From Duganella sp. CF517 (lineage in GTDB: Bacteria; Pseudomonadota; Gammaproteobacteria; Burkholderiales; Burkholderiaceae_D): a DNA stretch of 64,000 nucleotides. Below are positions 52,461 through 60,360 of this stretch, one piece after another. The notes under the pieces are model-generated. The model made no database searches, had not been told where the DNA came from, and was given only the letters and a program-made list of their open reading frames with translations. The translations under genes were made by a program, and so were the position numbers. The DNA is taken from positions 186,001 to 250,000 of the forward strand of contig NZ_FODC01000007.1 of the NCBI RefSeq assembly GCF_900110275.1, read 5' to 3'. The first letter of the stretch is position 1; every line of letters begins with the position of its first letter.

Positions 52461-53831
52461 ATGTCTATCCGTGAAAACTTCTCCGACGCCGATATGGACC
52501 AGTGGCTCAACGAGAACCGAGTCACTGAAATTGAATGCCTGGTGCCCGATCTGACGGGCGTCGCGCGCGGGAAGATCCTGCCGCGCGCGAAATTCACCCA
52601 GGAGCGCGGCATGCGCATCCCCGAGGCGGTGCTGGGCATGACCGTCACCGGCAACTACCCGATCGAAAACGCGGCCTACGACCGCGCCATCTCCTCCACC
52701 GACCGCGACATGATCCTGCGCGCGGACCCGGGCAGCATCACCACCGTGCCGTGGGCGGTCGACCCCACCGCGCAGGTGATCCACGATTGCTACTTTGCCG
52801 ACGGCACGCTGGTCGATTTCGCGCCACGCTCCGTGCTGCGCCGCGTGTTGAAGCTGTACGCGGAGCGCGGCTGGAAGCCCGTGGTCGGTCCGGAGCTGGA
52901 GTTCTACCTGACCGAAAAGAACATCGATCCCGATCTGCCCTTGCGGGCGCCGGTGGGCCGCAGCGGCCGCGCCGAGACCAGCCGGCAGGTGTACAGCATC
53001 GACGCCGTCAACGAGTTTGATCCGCTGTTCGAGGATATCTACGACTACTGCGCGTTGATGAACCTCGATGTCGACACCTTGATCCACGAGACCGGCGCCG
53101 GCCAGATGGGCATCAACTTCCAGCACGGCGATCCGCTGGCGTTGGCCGACAACGTCTTCTACTTCAAGCGCACCTTGCGCGAGGCGGCGCTCAAACACGA
53201 CATGTACGCGACCTTCATGGCCAAGCCGATGGCCGGCGAGCCCGGGTCGGCGATGCATGTGCACCAAAGCGTGAGCGAGGCCGCCACCGGTCGCAATATC
53301 TTCAGCGCGGCGGACGGCTCGCCCTCGGCCGACTTCCGCCACTACATCGGCGGCCTGCAACGCTACACGCCGGCGGTGATGGCGATCATGGCGCCGTACG
53401 TCAACTCGTACCGCCGCATCGTGCGCCACACCGCCGCGCCGATCAACGTCCAGTGGGGGAACGACAACCGCACCGTTGGATTCCGCATTCCGATTTCCGG
53501 CGTCGAGCAGCGCCGGGTCGAAAACCGCATCATCGGCGCCGACGCCAATCCGTATCTGGCGATGGCGGTGACGCTGGCCTGCGGCTACCTCGGCATGGTG
53601 GACAAACTGGAGCCGACGCCGATGATCTCCGGCAGCGCCTACGACCACGCCTCCGAGCTGCCGCAGGGATTGCCCCAGGCGCTGGAATGGCTGCGCCGCG
53701 AGGACCGCATCCGCGAGGTGCTGGGCGAGCGCTTCGTCGACGTCTACACGGCGATCAAGGAAGTCGAGCACCAGGAGTTCATGACCGTCATCAGCCCTTG
53801 GGAGCGGGAACACTTATTGCTGCATGTATAG
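52461..53831 (+). CDS. Glutamine-synthetase-family gamma-glutamylpolyamine ligase, copy 1
   Basis: 456 aa. MSIRENFSDADMDQWLNENRV precedes the GS beta-grasp and catalytic domains: ECLVPDLTGVARGKILP, PELEFYL with metal-binding Glu, GAGQMGINFQHGDPLALAD, AMHVHQSV with the catalytic-site His, and NRIIGADANPYLAMA. This branch is PuuA/PauA-like and attaches glutamate to putrescine or another amine rather than to ammonia. It is nearly identical to the gene at 60361. PotG/H/I-like transporter genes follow, supporting polyamine use. Confidence 0.88.
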   Translation: MSIRENFSDADMDQWLNENRVTEIECLVPDLTGVARGKILPRAKFTQERGMRIPEAVLGMTVTGNYPIENAAYDRAISSTDRDMILRADPGSITTVPWAVDPTAQVIHDCYFADGTLVDFAPRSVLRRVLKLYAERGWKPVVGPELEFYLTEKNIDPDLPLRAPVGRSGRAETSRQVYSIDAVNEFDPLFEDIYDYCALMNLDVDTLIHETGAGQMGINFQHGDPLALADNVFYFKRTLREAALKHDMYATFMAKPMAGEPGSAMHVHQSVSEAATGRNIFSAADGSPSADFRHYIGGLQRYTPAVMAIMAPYVNSYRRIVRHTAAPINVQWGNDNRTVGFRIPISGVEQRRVENRIIGADANPYLAMAVTLACGYLGMVDKLEPTPMISGSAYDHASELPQGLPQALEWLRREDRIREVLGERFVDVYTAIKEVEHQEFMTVISPWEREHLLLHV

Positions 53832-53848
53832 GCGACTTATAGGCGACT
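53827..53848. repeat. Tandem 11-bp duplication at a stop codon
   Basis: TATAGGCGACT occurs twice in direct succession (53827-53837, 53838-53848), starting within the last codon and stop of the preceding ligase gene. Confidence 0.85.
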
Positions 53849-53944
53849 ATAACTGGCAGCATTTATAATCACGTGTCCAAAAATCGGGCGGCCTGCGGAT
53901 GACCGCTTCTGATATATTATTAATATCATTTATATTCTTATAAC

Positions 53945-55072
53945 ATGACCATAGAGCGAGCTGCTGAACCCTTCCTCCTGATCCGCAATCTGGTTAAGGA
54001 ATTCGACGGTGTCCGCGCTGTCAACGACGTGTCGGTCGCCATCAACAAGGGCGAGATTTTCGCGTTGCTGGGCAGCTCGGGCTGCGGCAAATCGACCCTG
54101 CTGCGGATGCTGGCGGGTTTCGAGACGCCGACCCAGGGTCAGATCACGCTCGCCGGCAAGGACATCGTCAGCGTCCCGCCGTATCAGCGCCCGATCAACA
54201 TGATGTTCCAGTCGTACGCGCTGTTCCCGCACCTGTCGGTGTGGGACAACATCGCCTTCGGCCTGCGCCGCGACGGCCTGCCGAAAGACGAAATCTCCGC
54301 GCGCGTGGAGCAGATGCTCAATCTGGTGCAACTGGCCGCATACGGCAAGCGCAAGCCGCACCAGCTCTCCGGCGGCCAGCAGCAGCGCGTGGCGCTGGCG
54401 CGCAGCCTGGCCAAGCGGCCGCAATTGCTGCTGCTCGACGAGCCGCTCGGCGCGCTGGACAAGAAGCTGCGCGAGCGCACCCAGATGGAACTGGTCGGCA
54501 TCATCGAGGAAGTCGGCGTCACCTGCGTGATGGTCACCCACGACCAGGACGAGGCGATGAGCATGGCGACGCGCATCGCCGTCATGAGCGAAGGCCGCAT
54601 CCTGCAGGTCGGGCCGCCGGGCGAAATCTACGAAACGCCGAACTGCCGCTTCGTGGCGGACTTCATCGGCAGCGTCAATCTGTTCAACGGCAGCGTGGCG
54701 GTCGATGAGCCGGACCACGTCATCATCGACACGCCCGAGGGGCGCCATTACGTCACCCACGGCATCACCGGCACGATGGGGATGCCGGTGTCGGTGGCCG
54801 TGCGGCCGGAAAAAATCGCCCTGCAAACGGAGGCGCCGACCCTCGAGCAGCGCGCCAACGCCGGCGAGCATGGCTACAACTGCGTGCAGGGCGCGATCAC
54901 CGCGATGGCGTACTTCGGCAACGAGACGCTGTATCACGTGCGCCTGGACAGCGGCATGGAGATCAAGGTGTCGCGCACCAACGCCGCCCGTCATGACGAC
55001 GCGGCCCTCAAGCGCGACCAGCGCGTCTACGCTTGGTGGGACGGCGCCGATGTCGTCGTGCTGACCAGCTAA
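53945..55072 (+). CDS. Putrescine/spermidine ABC transporter ATP-binding protein (PotG/PotA-like)
   Basis: 375 aa. Walker A GSSGCGKSTLLRMLAGFETP, Q-loop MFQSYALFPHLSVWDNIAFGL, signature LSGGQQQRVALARSLAKRP, Walker B LLLDEPLGALDKKLR, switch VTHDQDEAMSMATRI. The C-terminal TOBE-like domain begins near 285 (PVSVAVRPEKIAL). Upstream DNA is AT-rich (ATATTATTAATATC) with no clear ribosome site before ATG 53945. It is followed by two permeases; the substrate-binding PotF-like gene is not in the window. Confidence 0.93.
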   Translation: MTIERAAEPFLLIRNLVKEFDGVRAVNDVSVAINKGEIFALLGSSGCGKSTLLRMLAGFETPTQGQITLAGKDIVSVPPYQRPINMMFQSYALFPHLSVWDNIAFGLRRDGLPKDEISARVEQMLNLVQLAAYGKRKPHQLSGGQQQRVALARSLAKRPQLLLLDEPLGALDKKLRERTQMELVGIIEEVGVTCVMVTHDQDEAMSMATRIAVMSEGRILQVGPPGEIYETPNCRFVADFIGSVNLFNGSVAVDEPDHVIIDTPEGRHYVTHGITGTMGMPVSVAVRPEKIALQTEAPTLEQRANAGEHGYNCVQGAITAMAYFGNETLYHVRLDSGMEIKVSRTNAARHDDAALKRDQRVYAWWDGADVVVLTS

Positions 55073-55084
55073 GGCGGGGCGCGC

Positions 55085-55993
55085 ATGAACTTCCTGAAGA
55101 ATTTACTGACCTTGCGATGGCTGACCGGCCGCCGCGTCGTCATCGCCGTGCCTTTCCTGTGGCTGACGTTCGCCTTCCTGGTGCCGTTCCTGATCGTTTT
55201 GCGCATCAGCTTCACCGAGTCGGACATGGGCAATCCGTTCGGCACCTTGATGACGCTCGTCGACGGCGTCATCACGCTCAAGGTCAAGATCTCGAACTAC
55301 CTGTTCATCGCCGAGGACGAGCTGTATGTGCTGACGTATCTCAGCTCCCTCAAGTTCGCCGCCATCACCACCGCGCTATGCCTGGTCATCGGCTACCCGT
55401 TCGCCTACTTCATGGCGCGCGCCAAGCCGACCGTCCGGCCGGTGCTGCTGATGCTGGTGATGCTGCCGTTCTGGACCTCCTTCCTGCTGCGCATCTACGC
55501 CTGGAAGGGCATCCTGGCCAACAACGGCATCGTCAACAACTTACTGATCGGGATCGGCGCGATCAGCGAGCCGCTGCACCTGATGAACACCCAGTTCTCG
55601 CTGATCATCGGCATGGTCTACGCCTATCTGCCGTTCATGATCCTGCCGCTGTACGCCAACCTGGTGAAAATGGATACACGCTTCCTGGAGGCGGCCGCCG
55701 ATCTTGGCGCGACGCCGCTGCAGGCGTTCTGGCGCATCACCGTGCCGTTGTCGAAGTCCGGCATCATCGCCGGCTCGATGCTGGTGTTCATTCCGGCCAT
55801 CGGCGAATACGTGATTCCAGAACTGCTGGGCGGTCCCGAGACGCTGATGATCGGCCGCCAGCTGTGGGACGAATTCTTCACCAATAACGACTGGCCGCTG
55901 GCGTCCTCCGTGACGGTGGTGGTGATCCTGCTGATCCTGGTGCCGATGGCGATCTTCAATAAATACAAGGCAGAGCAGGAGGCCCGCTCATGA
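55085..55993 (+). CDS. Putrescine ABC transporter permease (PotH-like)
   Basis: 302 aa with about six membrane segments; begins MNFLKNLLTLRWLTGRRVVIAVPF. LPFWTSFLLRIYAWKGILANNGIVNN is typical of PotB/PotH. The EAA motif region is ANLVKMDTRFLEAAADLGATPLQAFWRITVPLSKSGIIAG. 12 bp after the ATPase and overlapping the next permease by ATGA. Confidence 0.94.
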   Translation: MNFLKNLLTLRWLTGRRVVIAVPFLWLTFAFLVPFLIVLRISFTESDMGNPFGTLMTLVDGVITLKVKISNYLFIAEDELYVLTYLSSLKFAAITTALCLVIGYPFAYFMARAKPTVRPVLLMLVMLPFWTSFLLRIYAWKGILANNGIVNNLLIGIGAISEPLHLMNTQFSLIIGMVYAYLPFMILPLYANLVKMDTRFLEAAADLGATPLQAFWRITVPLSKSGIIAGSMLVFIPAIGEYVIPELLGGPETLMIGRQLWDEFFTNNDWPLASSVTVVVILLILVPMAIFNKYKAEQEARS

Positions 55994-56835
55994 AAGGCAA
56001 TACCACTTTTATGCAGCGCTGGTTCGGGCGCGGCTGGCTGTCGATGGGCTATCTGTTCCTGTATCTGCCGATCGTCGTGCTGGTGGTCTTCTCGTTCAAC
56101 AGCTCGCGCCAGGACATGGTGTGGAGCGGCTTCTCGCTGCAATGGTACGCGGCGCTGATGAACGACACGGAGATCATCAGCGGCCTCGGACTGTCGCTGC
56201 GCATCGCGCTGATGACCGCCTGCGCATCGGTGGTGCTGGGCACCTTCGCCGCCTTCGTGCTCAATCGCTATCACCGCTTCACCGGCCGCACGCTGTTCGC
56301 CGGCATGGTCAGCGCGCCGCTGGTGATGCCGGAGGTGATCATCGGCCTGTCGCTGCTGCTGATGCTGGTGTCGGTGCAGAAGGTGTTCGGCTTCCCCGAG
56401 CGCGGCATGATGACGATCTGGATTGGCCACACCTTGCTGGGCATGGCCTACGCGGCGGTGGTGGTGCAATCGCGCCTGCAGGAGATGAACAAGTCGCTCG
56501 AGGAGGCGGCGATGGATTTGGGTTGTCGGCCGTATCAGGTGTTCTTCCTGGTGACGCTGCCGAACATCAAGCAGGCGCTGGGTTCCGCGTGGCTGCTGAC
56601 GTTCACCTTGTCGCTTGACGACGTGGTGTTGTCAGCTTTCCTGTCCGGGCCCGGATCGTCGACGATGCCGATCGTGATCTTCTCGCGTGCTCGTCTGGGC
56701 CTGGACCCGCGCGTGAACGCGGTGGCAGCGCTGACCATCCTGGTGGTCACCATCGGCGTGATCGCGTCGAGCCTCTACATCGCCCGCAACGAGCGGCTGC
56801 GCCAGAAGCAGATTTCGTCGGCCGCCAAGGGTTGA
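55990..56835 (+). CDS. Putrescine ABC transporter permease (PotI-like)
   Basis: 281 aa, six membrane segments. YLPIVVLVVFSFNSSRQDMVWSGFSLQWYAALMND is typical of PotC/PotI; EAA loop MNKSLEEAAMDLGCRPYQVFFLVTLPNIKQALGSAWLLTFTLSLDDVVLSAFLSGPGSSTMP. Couples with the PotH-like subunit. Convergent with the SRPBCC gene, seven bases apart. Confidence 0.94.
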   Translation: MKGNTTFMQRWFGRGWLSMGYLFLYLPIVVLVVFSFNSSRQDMVWSGFSLQWYAALMNDTEIISGLGLSLRIALMTACASVVLGTFAAFVLNRYHRFTGRTLFAGMVSAPLVMPEVIIGLSLLLMLVSVQKVFGFPERGMMTIWIGHTLLGMAYAAVVVQSRLQEMNKSLEEAAMDLGCRPYQVFFLVTLPNIKQALGSAWLLTFTLSLDDVVLSAFLSGPGSSTMPIVIFSRARLGLDPRVNAVAALTILVVTIGVIASSLYIARNERLRQKQISSAAKG

Positions 56836-56842
56836 ACGTGAA

Positions 56843-57856
56843 TCATCCGGGGGCGCCGGGCCAGGGCGTCTTCGGATGGTGATCCACGCGCTGCTCCGAG
56901 CGCGATTTCATTAGTCCGAGAATCGAACGGTGAAAGTCCTTCAAAACCATTTTGCCCCACAGGTTGCCATACGCTTGCAAGCGCGACTTGTTGATGAACC
57001 GCGTCGTCATGCTTAGATCGGTGCCGCCGTCCGAAGTCGGTTTCAGTGCATAGCCGCCATCGACTAGTTCGAAATATCGACCATTGATCTCAACATGTTC
57101 GTCAAGCGCCTCGCGTGGAATCGCGCCCTTCGGGACGACGAAGCGGTATCGCAGGGCTTGCGGCATGGCCGATTCGGTGATCACCTCGTGGAACCACACT
57201 CCCTTTTCCCAACGGCTGGTACGCACGCTGCCAGGGCCGCCACTGCCGCTCATTTGCGCTTCGAGCGGCTTCGGTAGTCCGACCAGATGCACGAAAGTGA
57301 ATCCCAGCTCGCTCGGTTTGATGTCGCGAACGTCCGCCAGCTTATTGAATACCGCCTCGGGCGACGCATCGATGTGGATGGTGTTGCTCACGGTTTGTAT
57401 GCTGCGCTCGGGCGGCAGCAGGCTCTCGAGCGGTCCAATCAGGAATGGCAGCAGCGCCAATGTTGGCAGCGTTGAGCGGTTGATCCGCGAGTGATTGTGG
57501 ATCGCGCCTCCGATCAGGCCACCCAGAATGCCGGCGATCATGAAAACTGGTACGACCAGCACGATGCAGAGCAGACCCTCCACGAACGTTACGAACATCG
57601 AAATCAGGAACAGCGCCATCGCGGAACTCGCGAGGCCAACCTGGCGGGAAGGTTCGATCCGCGTTCCACGCTCCGCTCCCCACAGCACAGCGATCGCGCC
57701 GACACTGAAGGGACATACGAACAGGAAGGCGGCGGAAATCGCATTCAAGAACGAATGCACCTCGGGATCGGCCAATCCAAGCCGGACCGCCAGGCCGTAG
57801 GCCGCGCCGATGAGAACACCCGCTATCTTTTTTTTGTATGGGGATGGGGTTCTCAA
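56843..57856 (-). CDS. Membrane protein with C-terminal SRPBCC (START-like) domain, coupled to the MocR regulator
   Basis: 337 aa. The real start is TTG 57856, whose last two bases overlap the MocR stop (TTGA), with GGAGG seven bases upstream. The longer open frame upstream is the antisense-phase shadow of the regulator. Hydrophobic segments span about residues 11-30, 38-60, 74-115 and 129-145. Residues 157-325 (IHIDASPEAVFNKLADVRDI ... WEKGVWFHEVITESAMPQALRYRFVV) are an SRPBCC/polyketide-cyclase-like lipid or ligand-binding domain. Function unknown. Tight coupling suggests it works with the regulator or senses the same small molecule. Confidence 0.8.
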   Translation of the reverse strand: MRTPSPYKKKIAGVLIGAAYGLAVRLGLADPEVHSFLNAISAAFLFVCPFSVGAIAVLWGAERGTRIEPSRQVGLASSAMALFLISMFVTFVEGLLCIVLVVPVFMIAGILGGLIGGAIHNHSRINRSTLPTLALLPFLIGPLESLLPPERSIQTVSNTIHIDASPEAVFNKLADVRDIKPSELGFTFVHLVGLPKPLEAQMSGSGGPGSVRTSRWEKGVWFHEVITESAMPQALRYRFVVPKGAIPREALDEHVEINGRYFELVDGGYALKPTSDGGTDLSMTTRFINKSRLQAYGNLWGKMVLKDFHRSILGLMKSRSEQRVDHHPKTPWPGAPG

Positions 57857-59379
57857 CGGCGTACCTCCGACTGGATGATGGTGGCCAGAATCCGGCCATA
57901 ATGGGTGATCTGCTCCGGCGTGCAGTAGGCGTAGCCGACCAGCAGGCCGCGCCGCGTCGGCGGCGACAGATAATAGGTTGAAAGCGCCTTGACCTGGATG
58001 CCCGCTTCCGCGGCCTTGCGCTCCAGCGCCACGTCGTCCGCGTTGCCGGGCAGTTGCACCACGAGGTGCAGTCCCGATTCCTCGCTGGAGATGGTGACGC
58101 GGCCATCGAGGCGCGATCCGAACTGGTTCACCAGCGTGCGTCGCAGCAGCTCGCGCCGGGCGCCGTAGGTCTGGCGGATCTTGCGCAGGTGCGCGGTGAA
58201 GTGGCCGAGCGAGATAAAATCGGCCAATGCCGCCTGCACCATCAACTGGCCGGGCCGCTGCAAATCGTACAGCGCGGTCTTGAAGCCGTCGATCAGCCCG
58301 GGCGGCACCACCAGATAGCCGATCTTGATGCCGGGGTAAAGCGCCTTGGAGAAGGTGCCCATGTAGAGTACCCGGTCGTCGTTGTCCAGCCCTTGCAGCG
58401 CTGCCAGCGGCCGGCCGGTGTAGCGGAACTCGCTGTCGTAGTCGTCCTCCAGTATCCACGCGTCCTTGCGCACGGCGACATCGAGCAGCTCGCGCCGGCG
58501 CGCAAGGCTCATGACCGCACCGGTTGGATATTGATGGGAAGGCGTCACGTAGATCAGGCGCGGTTTGGTCGCCAGATCCGCCGCCTTGATCGCCATGCCT
58601 TCGCCGTCCACCGCCACCGGGTGCAGTTTAAGTTCGCGCGCCTGGAACACCCGCCGCGCGCCCCAATAGCCAGGGTCCTCGATCCACGCCGTATCGCCGG
58701 CGTCGGCCAGCAACTGCGCGCACAGATCGAGCGATTGCTGCGTGCCGCCGGTGATCAGCACCTGTTCCACCGATACCTTGACCGAGCGCGATAAGCGCAG
58801 ATACTCGGTAATGGCCTGGCGCAGCGGCGCGTAACCGCCGGCCTGTCCATAGTCCAGCAGGTCGGAACGCAGGTCGCTGCCCACCTCGCGCCACACGCGG
58901 TTTTGCAGCCGATGCCAAAGCTTGAGCGGAAACGACGAGAAGTCCGGGTCGCCCGGCGCGAACGGCTGTATCTCGAACTTTGGACCGGCCGCCACGCGTG
59001 TGACCTCCTGGCCGCGTTTCGACAACCTGACGGCCAGCTGCGCTCTTTGCGCGGTTCGTCCGCTTTGCGGCGCATGCGACGGACCGCCGCGCATGCTGGC
59101 ACTGTGCGCCTGCAGGTCGGCCACGTAGGTGCCGCTTCCGAGCCGGCTGGTGACGTAGCCCTCCGCCGCCAGCTGCTCGAAGGCGGCGATCACGGTGTTA
59201 CGGGCGATGCCCAGATCCGCCGCGAGGTCGCGGCTGGACGGCAGCTTGCCGCCGGCGGTCAACTGCTGTTGATGGATTGCCACCTTGGCCGCCTCGTACA
59301 AGCGGCGCTGCTGTGGCAAACGCGGATGGAAGCCGGTTTGCGCCAAGGTTTGGGCCAGCAGCTCGGAGGTGGGGGACAT
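57853..59379 (-). CDS. MocR-family (GntR-PLP) transcriptional regulator
   Basis: About 508 aa from ATG 59379, which begins MSPTSELLAQTL; an upstream ATG at 59451 would add a hydrophobic, family-atypical stretch. N-terminal winged helix: LYEAAKVAIHQQQLTAGGKLPSSRDLAADLGIARNTVIAAFEQLAAEGY. The C-terminal domain is a type I aminotransferase fold with the PLP Lys in MGTFSKALYPGIKIGYL (about residue 340) and DDYDSEFRYTGRPLAAL before it. MocR proteins sense PLP adducts or amino compounds. It is divergent from puuD within a putrescine locus, so it likely controls gamma-glutamylputrescine catabolism. Confidence 0.93.
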   Translation of the reverse strand: MSPTSELLAQTLAQTGFHPRLPQQRRLYEAAKVAIHQQQLTAGGKLPSSRDLAADLGIARNTVIAAFEQLAAEGYVTSRLGSGTYVADLQAHSASMRGGPSHAPQSGRTAQRAQLAVRLSKRGQEVTRVAAGPKFEIQPFAPGDPDFSSFPLKLWHRLQNRVWREVGSDLRSDLLDYGQAGGYAPLRQAITEYLRLSRSVKVSVEQVLITGGTQQSLDLCAQLLADAGDTAWIEDPGYWGARRVFQARELKLHPVAVDGEGMAIKAADLATKPRLIYVTPSHQYPTGAVMSLARRRELLDVAVRKDAWILEDDYDSEFRYTGRPLAALQGLDNDDRVLYMGTFSKALYPGIKIGYLVVPPGLIDGFKTALYDLQRPGQLMVQAALADFISLGHFTAHLRKIRQTYGARRELLRRTLVNQFGSRLDGRVTISSEESGLHLVVQLPGNADDVALERKAAEAGIQVKALSTYYLSPPTRRGLLVGYAYCTPEQITHYGRILATIIQSEVRR

Positions 59380-59387
59380 GGCGCGCA

Positions 59388-59420
59388 AAGTGGTTCTAAC
59401 AAATATCAACAAGTGGTGCT
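59388..59420. promoter_or_regulatory. Direct-repeat operator candidate for the MocR regulator
   Basis: AAGTGGTTCT (59388-59397) and AAGTGGTGCT (59411-59420) are direct repeats 23 bp apart, about two helical turns, in the puuD/mocR intergenic region. Widely spaced direct repeats of this kind are usual for MocR/PdxR regulators. Confidence 0.5.
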
Positions 59421-59477
59421 CACCATGATACCAAAATAGGAATATGATCAAATGTAATTCATGTTAAATCGATAAAT

Positions 59478-60236
59478 ATGCGCAGCCCTATCGTTTTGGT
59501 CCCAGCCTGCGTCAATCTGGTCGGCGTCCACGCCAGCCACACCGCGCATCTCAAGTACGTTGCCGCCGTGGCCGACGGCGCCGGCTGCACGCCGCTGATC
59601 CTACCCGCGCTCGGCGCGGCCACCGATTTCGATGCGGTGCTCGATCTGGCGGACGGCATCATGCTGACCGGTTCCCCCTCAAATGTCGACGCTGCCCTGT
59701 ACGGACAATCGGTGCTCGATCCCTCGCTGCCGCGCGACCCCGCGCGCGACGCCACCACGCTGCCGTTGATCCGCGCCGCCCTTGAACGAGGCATTCCGCT
59801 GCTGGCGATCTGCCGCGGCTTCCAGGAGATGAACGTGGCGCTGGGCGGCACGCTGCACCAGGCGGTGCACGATGTGCCGGGCATGTCCGACCACCGCGAG
59901 CAGAAGACGCTAACGCTTGAGCAGCAGTACGCGGCGTCGCACCGCGTGACCTTAAACCCGGCGGGACGCATGGCACAAATCCTGGGTGGCGTCTCGACGA
60001 TCATGGTCAACTCGCTGCACGGTCAGGGCATCGCCAAACTGGCGCCGGGCCTGGTGATCGAGGCGCGCGCCGACGATGGACTGGTCGAAGCCTACAGCCT
60101 GCCGGGCGACACGGGATTCACGCTCGCGGTACAGTGGCACCCCGAGTGGCGGTTATCCGAGAACCCCGACTCGATCAAGTTGTTCCAGGCCTTCGGTGAG
60201 GCCTGCCGCATCTACAAGCAAGGGAGAGACGCATGA
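59478..60236 (+). CDS. puuD: Gamma-glutamyl-gamma-aminobutyrate hydrolase (class I glutamine amidotransferase fold)
   Basis: 252 aa. Nucleophile Cys in LLAICRGFQEMNVALGGTLHQ (about residue 114), catalytic His-Glu in VQWHPEWRLSENPDS (about 221-223), and GIMLTGSPSNVDAALYG in the PuuD-specific region. It hydrolyses gamma-glutamyl-GABA to GABA and glutamate, the last step of the Puu route. Divergent from the MocR regulator. Its stop overlaps an ATG (ATGA, 60233-60236 region) that opens only a 12-codon frame. Confidence 0.94.
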   Translation: MRSPIVLVPACVNLVGVHASHTAHLKYVAAVADGAGCTPLILPALGAATDFDAVLDLADGIMLTGSPSNVDAALYGQSVLDPSLPRDPARDATTLPLIRAALERGIPLLAICRGFQEMNVALGGTLHQAVHDVPGMSDHREQKTLTLEQQYAASHRVTLNPAGRMAQILGGVSTIMVNSLHGQGIAKLAPGLVIEARADDGLVEAYSLPGDTGFTLAVQWHPEWRLSENPDSIKLFQAFGEACRIYKQGRDA

Positions 60237-60360
60237 AGACCTACGAACAGTGGGCGCGGCGGGTCCCTTAGTGCCCCTATTCGCGACATCGCGCAAGACC
60301 ACGGCAACGGCGGCCCGCAGGCGGCCGCCCGCACGATCAAAACAACAATGAGAGAATCAC

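Noticed and set aside
57857-58459. N-terminal 200 codons of the 538-codon minus-strand frame ending at 56843
   Set aside because: This part is out of phase with and entirely inside the MocR gene and shows no domain; the true protein begins at TTG 57856.
60234-60272. 12-codon frame (MKTYEQWARRVP) overlapping the puuD stop by ATGA
   Set aside because: Too short to support as a gene. It might be a coupled leader peptide or a truncated relic before puuA copy 2, but nothing else in the 124-bp gap supports either.
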